From an uncultured Elioraea sp. (GTDB lineage: Bacteria; Pseudomonadota; Alphaproteobacteria; Acetobacterales; Acetobacteraceae), in assembly GCA_937995555.1 (NCBI GenBank), contig CALKJX010000250.1:1-21636 (forward strand): a stretch of 21,636 bases of DNA, read 5' to 3'. Within the stretch, counting starts at the first letter, position 1. The number at the start of each line of letters is the position of its first letter. A program made the position numbers and the translations under genes. Positions 1 through 6,685 of this stretch are shown one piece after another. The notes under the pieces were generated by a model. That model was not told the DNA's origin, made no database searches, and saw nothing but the letters and a program-made list of their open reading frames with translations.

Positions 1-643
1 GCCGGCGCGGCACGATGTTGTGCCCCTGCGTCGTCAGGCCCTGGCCGATCAGCGCGTAGTCGATCCCGCGCGTCTCGCCCGCCACCACCGCGCTCGCCGC
101 GGCGGTGGACTGCGACCCGCCGGCGATCTCGCCGGTCGCGGCGAAGGCGCGGCCGGTGCCGCGGCCCGAGCGCGTGATCAGGTTCACCACGCCGCCGATC
201 GCGCCCGAGCCATAGAGCCCGGACATCGGCCCGCGGATCACCTCGATGCGCTCCACGTCCGACAGCAGGTCGTTGCCGAAATCAAACAGGCCCTGCGGGG
301 TCGAGGGATCGTTGAGCGGCATGCCGTCGCGCAGCACCAGCACGTGGCTGGAGTTGGTGCCGCGCATGAACACGCTGGTCGTCTGGCCGGTCCCGCCCGA
401 CTGCACGGCGCCGAGCCCGGGCACGGCGGCGAGTGCCTCGGCGAGGCTGCGATAGCCGCGCGTCTCGATCGTCGCGCGATCGATCACGGTGACGCCGGCG
501 GGGATGCGCTCGATCGGCGTGGGCACGCGCGTCGCGGTGACGACGGTCTCGGGCAGGGTGCGCAGCGGCGGGTCGTTCTGGCCCGCGGCAGGCGTGGCGA
601 TCAGCGCGGCGGCGGCCGCTCCGGCAAGCAGAGATGTGCGCAA
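1..643 (-). CDS. btuB: TonB-dependent vitamin B12 receptor, N-terminal part (BtuB-type)
   Basis: Outer-membrane active transporter, most likely for cobalamin. Only about the first 214 codons are present; the gene runs off the left edge, so the beta-barrel is missing. Reading the minus strand from TTG at 643 gives a signal peptide (LRTSLLAGAAAAALIATPAAG), then a TonB-box-like ETVVTATR, then a plug domain with the family hallmarks VFMRGTNSSHVLVLRDG, DVERIEVIRGP and GAIGGVVNLITR. TTG is chosen because GGGAG lies six bases upstream; the nearby ATG at 656 is in another frame and gives a non-family protein. A cobalamin riboswitch lies immediately upstream in the same orientation, which supports B12 (or a corrinoid) as substrate and regulator. 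Some riboswitch-controlled plug/barrel receptors carry other corrinoids or metals, so substrate identity is inferred. Confidence 0.93.
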   Translation of the reverse strand, partial: MRTSLLAGAAAAALIATPAAGQNDPPLRTLPETVVTATRVPTPIERIPAGVTVIDRATIETRGYRSLAEALAAVPGLGAVQSGGTGQTTSVFMRGTNSSHVLVLRDGMPLNDPSTPQGLFDFGNDLLSDVERIEVIRGPMSGLYGSGAIGGVVNLITRSGRGTGRAFAATGEIAGGSQSTAAASAVVAGETRGIDYALIGQGLTTQGHNIVPRR

Positions 644-814
644 GGTCGGCTCCCATGGTGGCAGGGGCGGCCGGGGCCGTGCCGTGCCGGAAGCCGGGTC
701 GATCTGATCATCGTTCGTCCGCCTCCGCGCGCGACAGGTCCAGGCCGGTGTCGCCGCATGCGGACTCTCTCCGTTGCGCCGGTGCACCCCGCCCGACGCG
801 CGCGAACGACCGGC

Positions 815-1000
815 GCCGGCCGGTCTCCTGGCTCGCGGAGTCGGATCGTTCCGACACAGCCTGCCGCCTTCCCGGGACGCACCCCAGTGGCTTGTGGCAG
901 GCCGCACTCCGCCCACAGTTGCGGGGGCAGCCGCGGCTTCGGGCGAACCCTGACCGCGTTCCCGTTTCAGCCCTTGCGGGCCACCGGCGCCGACGTAACG
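815..1000 (-). promoter_or_regulatory. Cobalamin (adenosylcobalamin) riboswitch
   Basis: Read on the minus strand, this stretch carries the conserved blocks of the cobalamin riboswitch in order: GGTGGCCCGCAAGGGCTGAA, ACGGGAA, the core GCTGCCCCCGCAACTGT, GCCACTGGG, CGGGAAGGCGGC and the B12 box GAGCCAGGAGACCGGCC (plus-strand 818-835). It ends about 170 bases before the btuB TTG. The intervening leader (644-814) would hold the expression platform; I could not assign a definite terminator or SD-sequestering hairpin by eye. In this class, ligand binding normally represses the downstream gene. End coordinates are approximate. Confidence 0.96.
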
Positions 1001-1037
1001 CTAACGCGGATGTGAGCCGGGCGCTAGCAGGGGGCGG

Positions 1038-1781
1038 TCAGAACACCAGGCCGATCGCGCGCAGCGCCACCCAGAACAGCCCGCCGATGATGAAGACGGT
1101 GAGCGCGGTGGCGAACAGCCCGACCAGCGCGCCGGCGATCACCGCGCGGGTATCCTCCTCGAGCAGCCCCATCGCCATGATGGCGCAGGCAAGGCTCGGC
1201 GGGCCATTTGTGAAGGGCAGGGGAATGATCACTAGGCAGGCGAGGAACACGCCATAGGCGCCGACCAGGCGATCGGCCTTCCAGCCGGTCAGCACCGAGG
1301 GCCGCGGGCGGATGTAGCGCTCGATGCGCTGGACCCAGGGGATCGCCTTCTCGACGATCATGGTCAGGTCCTCGCGCTTCATCGACCGCTCGGTCAGGAA
1401 CCGTGGCAGGCGCGGCTCGGGGAAGCCAAACGCGAGTTGCAGGCAGACGATCGCGAGGGGGATGCCGAAGATCGGCGACCAGCCCGGGATGTAGATCGGC
1501 AACAGGTTCGGCAGCGCGAACAGGATGATCAGGATGCCGTAGCCGCGGGCACCGAAAGCATGGATCATCTCGCCGAGCGAAATGCGGGGCTTCGGCCAGG
1601 TCCGCGCCAGTTCCAGCATCAGCAGCGAGACCGGCAGGTGCCGTCCGTTGCCGCCCTGCGGAGGGTGTGGGCGTGGAGGCTCAACCTCCGTCATGTTGCC
1701 CGGTGCCGGGCGTAGACCCACCTCGGACGTGTCCAGCACCAATCCCCCTTCGTCCCCGGCGGGCAGCGACGTCGATTGCAT
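1038..1781 (-). CDS. ExoD-family exopolysaccharide synthesis membrane protein
   Basis: About 247 residues, inner membrane. The N-terminal 50-60 residues are polar and proline-rich and outside the family domain. From about residue 56 the ExoD pattern begins: ISLGEMIHAFGARGYGILII, then LFALPNLLPIYIPGWSPIFG, a second hydrophobic stretch IPLAIVCLQLAFG, and C-terminal helices LVGAYGVFLACLVIIPLPFT and ALVGLFATALTVFIIGGLFW. ExoD was named for exopolysaccharide and alkali phenotypes in rhizobia; its biochemical activity is not established. The ATG at 1781 has no good Shine-Dalgarno. The real start could be Met30 or Met55, the latter just before the conserved domain. The gene lies upstream of, and in the same direction as, the riboswitch and btuB, but the riboswitch between them makes cotranscription with btuB unlikely to be the main mode. 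Confidence 0.88.
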   Translation of the reverse strand: MQSTSLPAGDEGGLVLDTSEVGLRPAPGNMTEVEPPRPHPPQGGNGRHLPVSLLMLELARTWPKPRISLGEMIHAFGARGYGILIILFALPNLLPIYIPGWSPIFGIPLAIVCLQLAFGFPEPRLPRFLTERSMKREDLTMIVEKAIPWVQRIERYIRPRPSVLTGWKADRLVGAYGVFLACLVIIPLPFTNGPPSLACAIMAMGLLEEDTRAVIAGALVGLFATALTVFIIGGLFWVALRAIGLVF

Positions 1782-1914
1782 GCCACTGCATCGGCGCGCC
1801 GCCCGGGAAGTCCCCAGATCCCGCCGCGCGGTCGGGGATCATGCATCCCATGCCTGGTGTGTCCAGGCTGCGCCACCGTGCGAGACGGAGTGACAGTAAC
1901 GGAACTCTGGTTCG

Positions 1915-1942
1915 CGGCGAGTTAAATCGCCGACACGTCGGC
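1915..1942. promoter_or_regulatory. Two overlapping dyads in a divergent intergenic region
   Basis: The 253-base region between the divergent ExoD-family and DUF1194 genes holds CGGCGA-GTTAAA-TCGCCG (1915-1932) and, overlapping it, the perfect dyad GCCGAC-AC-GTCGGC (1929-1942). Neither is followed by a T-run, so terminators are unlikely. Their position suggests an operator or mRNA structure, but in GC-rich DNA short dyads also arise by chance. No convincing -35/-10 pair was seen here. Confidence 0.3.
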
Positions 1943-2034
1943 CGCGCGCCGGACATGGAGAGACGGCTGGGGGGATGACAAGCGGCACGGCACTCACCAA
2001 CACCGTCGGGTAGCAGGCGGGGGGTGACCGAAGG

Positions 2035-2715
2035 ATGAAGATCGCGCGACGACGGCTGGTGGCCGCCGCCCCGGGCATGGTCCTGCCAGCCGTGCCGGCA
2101 CCGGTCGATCTCGCCCTCGCCCTCGCGGTCGATGTGTCGGCGAGTGTGGATTTCCACGAGTTCGGGCTGATGATCGGCGGCTACGCGGCGGCCTTCCGCG
2201 ACACCGAGCTGGCCGCGAGGCTGACCTCGGGAACCCACGGGGCGGCGGCGGTCGCGGTGCTGTTCTGGTCAGGCCCGGGCGCGCGCGACCTCGCCGTGCC
2301 CTGGACGCGGGTGGCGAGCAAGGGGCAGGCCGCCGCCCTCGCCGAAGCGATCGATTGCGCGCCGCGCATTGTGCCCCCCGGCGCCACAGCGCTGGGCGAG
2401 GGGCTCGCCGCCGCGGCCGCGCTGCTCGCACGCTGCCCCTATCCCGCGGCCCGCCGCGTGATCGACGTCTCCGGCGACGGCAGCAACAACGCCGGCATCC
2501 CCGTTTCCGCCGGGCGAGCCGCCGCGCTCGCGCTTGGCGCGACAGTCAACGGTCTCGCGGTGGTCGACGAGGAACCCGACCTGGCGGACTACTTCCGCGA
2601 CGAGGTGATCGGCGGCCCCAGCGCCTTCGTGATCCTCGCCGACGACTACGCTGCCTTCGCCGAGGCGATCCGCCGCAAGCTCTACCGCGAGGCGGTTGGT
2701 CCGGTGGTCGCCTGA
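2035..2715 (+). CDS. DUF1194 (VWA-like) secreted protein
   Basis: 226 residues. This is the DUF1194 family, von Willebrand A-like domains of unknown function common in alphaproteobacteria. After a short basic/hydrophobic N-terminus that could act as a signal sequence, the strand LALALAVDVSASVD holds a MIDAS-type DxSxS (Asp33, Ser35, Ser37). A later GATALGEGL could supply the MIDAS threonine and VIDVSGDGSNN the second aspartate, so a metal-binding adhesion fold is plausible. The family's FRDTEL, AVAVLFWSG and GLAVVDEEPDLADYFRDEVIGG segments are all present, and the length is normal. A G-rich tract (GGGGGG) lies about ten bases before ATG. The aminotransferase gene follows after about 30-40 bases. 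No ligand or partner is evident from neighbours. Confidence 0.88.
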   Translation: MKIARRRLVAAAPGMVLPAVPAPVDLALALAVDVSASVDFHEFGLMIGGYAAAFRDTELAARLTSGTHGAAAVAVLFWSGPGARDLAVPWTRVASKGQAAALAEAIDCAPRIVPPGATALGEGLAAAAALLARCPYPAARRVIDVSGDGSNNAGIPVSAGRAAALALGATVNGLAVVDEEPDLADYFRDEVIGGPSAFVILADDYAAFAEAIRRKLYREAVGPVVA

Positions 2716-2756
2716 CGCTCTGGACCGCGCGCTGACGCCATGGCATGGGCGCGGCC

Positions 2757-3872
2757 ATGAAGCTGCTGATTCCCGGTCCCGTGCAGACCGATCCGCGCGT
2801 GAAGGCGGCAATGGCCCAGGACATCGCGCCCTGGGACAACGACACCCGCCCACGCTACGCGGCGATGCGCGAGCGTGTGCGCGCGATCGCGGGCGGTGTG
2901 GCCGGCACGCATGTCTGCCTGCCCTTGCAGGGCTGCGGACATTTCATCGTCGAGGCGGCCCTGCGCAGCTTCGTCCCGCCGGGCGGCAAGGTGCTGATTC
3001 CCTCGAACGGCAACTACGGCGTGCGCATGACCCGGCTCGCGCGCGAGGCCGGGCGCGTGCCGGTGGTGATCGAGATCGCCGAGGGCGAGCCCGTCACGGC
3101 CGATGCCGTGGCCAGGGCGCTCGCCGCCGACCCGGCGATCGGCGTGGTCAGCGTGGTGCACTCCGAGACCGCGACCGCGCTGATCAACCCGATCGAGGCG
3201 ATCGCCGCCGCAGTGCGCGCCGCCGGCCGACGGCTGATCGTCGATGCCGTGTCCGGATTCGGTGCCATCCCGTTCGATCTCGCCGCCCACCCCGAGACCG
3301 ATGCGATCGTCTTCTCCTCCAACAAATGCCTGGAGGCGATGCCGGGGATCGGCTTCGCGGTCGCGCGCATCGACCGGCTGGAGGAATGCGCGGGCAACGC
3401 CGGATCGTGGTCGTTCGACCTCTCGGACATCTATCGCCATGCGCTCACCTATGGCTGGGGCTCGATCCGCTTCACGCCCGCGATCCAGGCGCTCGCCGCC
3501 TTCGAGGTGGCCCTCGACATCTTCGAGGCCGAGGGCGGCCAGCCCGCCCGGCTCGCGCGCTACACCGAGAACGCGCACGTGCTGTGGGATGGGCTGACCG
3601 GGCTCGGCCTCACGCCGTGGCTGCCGCGCGACCGGCAGGGGCCGATCATCGTCAACATGCTCCAGCCGCACGACCTAGCCTGGGAGCTGCAACGCTTCGT
3701 CGATCTCTTGAAGCGGCGCGGCTTCCTGATCAGCAACTTCTCGACCACCACCGTGCCGACCTTCCGGGTCGCTGCGATCGGCCGCGTGTTCCCCGACGAC
3801 ATGGCCCGCGCGGTCGCCGCGATCGGCGAGACCCTGGCGGAGATGGGCGTGCGCCGGCGCGAGGCGGCGTAG
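2757..3872 (+). CDS. phnW: PLP-dependent aminotransferase, 2-aminoethylphosphonate:pyruvate type
   Basis: Class V, fold-type I aminotransferase of about 371 residues. It follows the PhnW pattern along its length: LLIPGPVQTDPRVKAAM, LQGCGHFIVEAAL, KVLIPSNGNYGVRM, VVHSETATALINPIEAI (His135), VDAVSGFGAIPFDLA (Asp163, PLP N1 contact), and SSNKCLEAMPGIGF with the Schiff-base lysine Lys190. PhnW converts 2-aminoethylphosphonate plus pyruvate to phosphonoacetaldehyde and alanine. No phosphonatase, phosphonoacetate pathway or C-P lyase gene is nearby, so the substrate could instead be another small amine (alanine/serine-glyoxylate enzymes are relatives). ATG 2757 is chosen because the protein then begins MKLLIPGP as in the family; ATG 2745 would add four residues. 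Neither has a clear Shine-Dalgarno. A solute-binding protein gene follows 74 bases downstream. Confidence 0.82.
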   Translation: MKLLIPGPVQTDPRVKAAMAQDIAPWDNDTRPRYAAMRERVRAIAGGVAGTHVCLPLQGCGHFIVEAALRSFVPPGGKVLIPSNGNYGVRMTRLAREAGRVPVVIEIAEGEPVTADAVARALAADPAIGVVSVVHSETATALINPIEAIAAAVRAAGRRLIVDAVSGFGAIPFDLAAHPETDAIVFSSNKCLEAMPGIGFAVARIDRLEECAGNAGSWSFDLSDIYRHALTYGWGSIRFTPAIQALAAFEVALDIFEAEGGQPARLARYTENAHVLWDGLTGLGLTPWLPRDRQGPIIVNMLQPHDLAWELQRFVDLLKRRGFLISNFSTTTVPTFRVAAIGRVFPDDMARAVAAIGETLAEMGVRRREAA

Positions 3873-3914
3873 CTGGCGGCAGCATCGGCCTCCCCGCCCA
3901 GGGGCGCGCCCGGC

Positions 3915-3920
3915 TAGAGT
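3915..3920 (+). promoter_or_regulatory. Putative -10 element for the solute-binding protein gene
   Basis: TAGAGT, about 27 bases before ATG 3947, in the short gap after the aminotransferase gene. It resembles the -10-like hexamers seen before other plus-strand genes here (TATGCT 5461, TACATC 6674, TAGGAT 13836). No good -35 is visible 16-18 bases upstream, so this is tentative. Confidence 0.3.
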
Positions 3921-3946
3921 GGCGTCGTCCGCTCCGGGAGACGGTC

Positions 3947-5449
3947 ATGATCGCGTTTGCCGTCGCGCTGGCTGCTATCCTCGTGTTTCCGGCCCAGGCC
4001 CAGACCATGCGCTGGGCGATCGACCGGCCGCTCGCCACGCTTGATCCGCACGCGGCCGCCGAGCCGTTCACCCTCGGCGTGCTCACCAACATCCATGAAG
4101 GGCTGGTGCGGCGTACGCCCGACCTCGCGCTCGAACCCGCGCTTGCGACCGGTTGGCGTGCGGTCGAGCCGCTGGTCTGGCGCTTCACCCTGCGCGAGGG
4201 CGTGACGTTCCACGACGGCAGCCCCTTCAGCGCCGAGGATGTCGCGTTCTCGATCGCGCGCGCGCAGGCGAACCGGGCCGGCCCGCGACAACGTCTGGGC
4301 ACGATCGCCTCGGTATGCGTGGTCGATCCGCACACGGTCGAGCTCGTTACCCGCGCGCCCGATCCGCTGCTGCCGCAGCGCCTCGACACGGTGCTGATGC
4401 TCTCGCGCGCCTCGGTCGAGCGCACAGCACCCGACGAGGCGAACGGCACCGGCCCGTTCCGCCTGGACGCGCACGCGCCCGAACGGCTTACCCGACTGAT
4501 GCGCAACACCGCCTGGTGGGATCGCCAGCGCGGCATGATCGTGCATGCCGAGCTCTGGCCGGTCCCCTCCGCGGCCGTCCGCCTCGCCGCCCTTCCCGCC
4601 GGCGACATCGACCTAGTGACCGCGGTCCCGCCGGAGGAGGTGGCGCGACTGAAGGAGAGACGCGACATCGTGGTGGTCGAGGGACCCGCGCTCCGCACGG
4701 TGATGCTCGGCTTCGACATCGGCCCGGTGGCGGGGCCGGGAACCAACCCGCTGGCGGACGGACGCGTGCGCCGGGCGATCGGGCACGCGATCGATATCGC
4801 GGCGCTCCGCACGGAAGTGATGGGCGGGGCGGCGATCCCGGCCGGGCTGCTCTGGGGTCCAGGCGTGTTCGGCTACCGGGCGGCGGAGGACCGGCGGCCG
4901 GTGTTCGACCTCGATCGGGCACGCGCGCTGCTGGCCGAGGCTGCCCTTCCGGCCGGTTTCCTGCTCCGCCTGGACTGCCCCCAGGGCCGCGCCCCGCGCG
5001 CTGCGGCCCTCTGCGCCGCGCTCGCGCCGATGCTGGCACCGCTCGGCATCCGGCTCACCGTGAACCTCATCCCCGACGCAGCCTACGACGCCGCCCTTGC
5101 CCGGCGCGAGGCGCGCGCCTTTCTGCTCGCCTGGTCGGCCGAGCCGCCGGCGGCGGGGCAGACGCTGGCCGCGCTCGCGCATGCGCGCCACCCGGCCGGC
5201 GCGCTGGGGCATGCCAACCACACGGGCTACGACAGGGCGGAGGTGAACGGCCTGATCGCCGCACTGGCCGACGTGTTCGAGCCCGCACGCCGGCAGTCGC
5301 TGATCGATCAGGCGGCGGCGATGCTGCGCGCCGACGCGGTGTATCTGCCGCTGCACCACGAGGTGCTGACCTGGGCGCATCGCGACCGCATCCGTGTCGT
5401 GCAACGGCCGGACGGCGTGGTGGTGCTGAACGCGATCACGTTGCCCTGA
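3947..5449 (+). CDS. ABC transporter substrate-binding protein, family 5 (Dpp/Opp/Nik type)
   Basis: 500-residue periplasmic solute-binding protein. The signal peptide MIAFAVALAAILVFPAQAQT has a likely AQA cleavage site. The mature part follows the SBP_bac_5 pattern: MRWAIDRPLATLDPHAA, VLTNIHEGLVRR, LEPALATGW, WRFTLREGVTFHDGSPFSAE, DVAFSIARA, ANGTGPFRL, VRRAIGHAIDIAAL, and a C-terminal VYLPLHHEVLTWAHRD. These proteins bind peptides, nickel or other small solutes and pass them to inner-membrane permeases. The start is set by GGGAG seven bases before ATG and by the signal peptide; the same frame is open far upstream but that part is antisense-like noise over the aminotransferase. No permease or ATPase gene is adjacent, so this is an orphan binding protein whose substrate cannot be read from the sequence. 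Confidence 0.92.
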   Translation: MIAFAVALAAILVFPAQAQTMRWAIDRPLATLDPHAAAEPFTLGVLTNIHEGLVRRTPDLALEPALATGWRAVEPLVWRFTLREGVTFHDGSPFSAEDVAFSIARAQANRAGPRQRLGTIASVCVVDPHTVELVTRAPDPLLPQRLDTVLMLSRASVERTAPDEANGTGPFRLDAHAPERLTRLMRNTAWWDRQRGMIVHAELWPVPSAAVRLAALPAGDIDLVTAVPPEEVARLKERRDIVVVEGPALRTVMLGFDIGPVAGPGTNPLADGRVRRAIGHAIDIAALRTEVMGGAAIPAGLLWGPGVFGYRAAEDRRPVFDLDRARALLAEAALPAGFLLRLDCPQGRAPRAAALCAALAPMLAPLGIRLTVNLIPDAAYDAALARREARAFLLAWSAEPPAAGQTLAALAHARHPAGALGHANHTGYDRAEVNGLIAALADVFEPARRQSLIDQAAAMLRADAVYLPLHHEVLTWAHRDRIRVVQRPDGVVVLNAITLP

Positions 5450-5472
5450 ACCGGCGATGCTATGCTCGCGCC
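5441..5472 (+). promoter_or_regulatory. Putative extended -10 promoter for a leaderless DUF3047 transcript
   Basis: TATGCT (5461-5466) preceded by TGC gives an extended -10 motif. It ends six bases before ATG 5473, so a start seven bases past the hexamer would be the A of the ATG. There is no Shine-Dalgarno sequence in the gap. TTGCCC at 5441-5446 could be a -35, but the 14-base spacing is short. A leaderless mRNA is inferred. Confidence 0.45.
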
Positions 5473-6147
5473 ATGCACGCGGCACGATCGTTCGGTCTGG
5501 TCGCGCTGACCCTGGCGGTGGGCATCGGACCAGCCGGCGCTGCGCTCGATCCGGGACTTCTCGCCCAGGGCTGGCGGGTGCAGCCGATCGACGGCCGCGC
5601 CCCGCTCGCCTTCGCCGCCGAGGCTGACGGCGCGATCCGCATCAGCGGCACGGGCGGCATCGGCATCGTGTTCCGCCCCGTGCGCGTGCCGGTCTCACCG
5701 GTGCTCTGCCTCTCGTGGCGCTGGCGCTTCGAGCCTGGGGGCGACCCGGAAGCCGCAGGGCTCGTGCTGCAGGTCGGCTTCGAGGCCGACGGCGAGCGGA
5801 TGAGCCTCAGCCAGCGCTATGCGCTCGGCTTCGCGCGCATGATGGCGCGCGGGCGCATGGTGCCCGGCTTCGCGCTGTCCTATCGCTGGGGCGGCGAGGC
5901 GGGCGCGCCCGCTTGGCATCCCACGCCGCTGCTGCTGCTGCTCGAACGGAGCCGCTGGCGCGAGATCGAGAACACGCCGCGCGGCGCCTGGATCGAGGAG
6001 ACGGTCGCGCTCGCCGCCGAGTTCCGTGCCGCCTACGGCATCGCGCCCACGGCCTACGTCACCGAGGTGGCGATCGGCGCGCAGGCGGAGGCCGCGATCG
6101 AGGCACGCATCGACGGCATAGTCTTCGGCCGCTGCCCCGAGCCGTAG
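5473..6147 (+). CDS. DUF3047 secreted protein
   Basis: 224 residues. The N-terminal hydrophobic run FGLVALTLAVGIGPAGAA is a likely signal peptide ending near residue 24. The rest has the DUF3047 layout: a first-strand motif LCLSWRWRFE (usually LxWxWRV), a central LSYRWGGE (usually LxYVW), WHPTPLLLLLERS, then WIEETVALAAEFRAAYG, and a closing EAAIEARIDGIVFG, where the family normally has DTDNT followed by a DDI strand. The aspartate-rich DTDNT is replaced here by AQAEAA, so any metal or ligand site there may be lost. Function of the family is unknown; a beta-sandwich binding fold is likely. It lies 23 bases after the binding-protein gene and converges on ndk with only six bases between the stops. 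Confidence 0.85.
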   Translation: MHAARSFGLVALTLAVGIGPAGAALDPGLLAQGWRVQPIDGRAPLAFAAEADGAIRISGTGGIGIVFRPVRVPVSPVLCLSWRWRFEPGGDPEAAGLVLQVGFEADGERMSLSQRYALGFARMMARGRMVPGFALSYRWGGEAGAPAWHPTPLLLLLERSRWREIENTPRGAWIEETVALAAEFRAAYGIAPTAYVTEVAIGAQAEAAIEARIDGIVFGRCPEP

Positions 6148-6153
6148 TGCACG

Positions 6154-6576
6154 TCAGCCGACGATCTCGGAGCCGGCGAAGAAATAGGCGATCTCGATCG
6201 CGGCGTTCTCGACGCTGTCCGAGCCGTGCACCGAGTTCGCCTCGATGCTCTCGGCGAACAGCTTGCGGATCGTGCCCGGCGCGGCCTTGGCGGGGTCGGT
6301 GGCGCCCATCACCTCGCGGTGCTTCGCGACCGCGTTCTCGCCCTCGAGTACCTGCACCACCACCGGCCCCGAGCACATGAAATCGACCAGGCTGTTGTAG
6401 AAGGGGCGGTCCTTGTGCACGGCGTAGAAGGTCTTGGCGTGCTGGCGGCTCATCCAGATCCGCTTCTGTGCGACGATCCTCAAGCCGTTCTCCTCGAACA
6501 CGGCATTGATCTTGCCGGTGAGGTTCCGCCGCGTCGCGTCGGGCTTGATGATGCTGAAGGTGCGCTCGATGGCCAT
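6154..6576 (-). CDS. ndk: Nucleoside diphosphate kinase
   Basis: 140 residues, the normal bacterial length. It transfers the gamma-phosphate from ATP to nucleoside diphosphates through a phosphohistidine. Visible landmarks: MAIERTFSIIKPDATRRNLT at the N-terminus (Lys11 contacts phosphate), HKDRPFYNSLVDFMCSGPVV in the middle, GATDPAKAAPGTIRKLF, and the active-site segment NSVHGSDS with the catalytic His117. GGGGA six bases upstream of ATG supports the start. It is divergent from the ABC-F gene across 109 bases. A TAGAGG hexamer upstream on the minus strand (near plus 6609-6614) may be its -10, but this is weak. Confidence 0.98.
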   Translation of the reverse strand: MAIERTFSIIKPDATRRNLTGKINAVFEENGLRIVAQKRIWMSRQHAKTFYAVHKDRPFYNSLVDFMCSGPVVVQVLEGENAVAKHREVMGATDPAKAAPGTIRKLFAESIEANSVHGSDSVENAAIEIAYFFAGSEIVG

Positions 6577-6650
6577 GGCGTGTCCCCTGGGGCTGCTGAA
6601 GGTGCCGGCCCTCTAGGGCAGGACGCGGCGGAAGGAAACCCCCGGGGGCC

Positions 6651-6685
6651 TTGGCCGAGGCACCGCCGGCGGCTACATCGCCCGC
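6651..6685 (+). promoter_or_regulatory. Putative promoter giving a leaderless ABC-F transcript
   Basis: TTGGCC (6651-6656), 17 bases, TACATC (6674-6679), then six bases to ATG 6686. A transcription start seven bases after the -10 would coincide with the first base of the start codon. No Shine-Dalgarno is present. The geometry is identical to that before the DUF3047 gene. Confidence 0.5.

Noticed and set aside
1684..1698. Small hairpin GGAGG-TTGAG-CCTCC on the minus strand inside the ExoD-family gene
   Set aside because: Too short to support a function and within coding sequence, though it could influence which internal start is used.
3902..3911. Palindrome GGGCGCGCCC between the aminotransferase and binding-protein genes
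   Set aside because: Ten bases with no loop and no T-run; such palindromes are expected by chance at this GC content.
2696..3946. Open frame upstream of and in phase with the solute-binding protein gene
   Set aside because: It overlaps the aminotransferase gene in another frame, is Arg/Gly/Ala-rich without family features, and the signal peptide and ribosome-binding site fix the true start at 3947.
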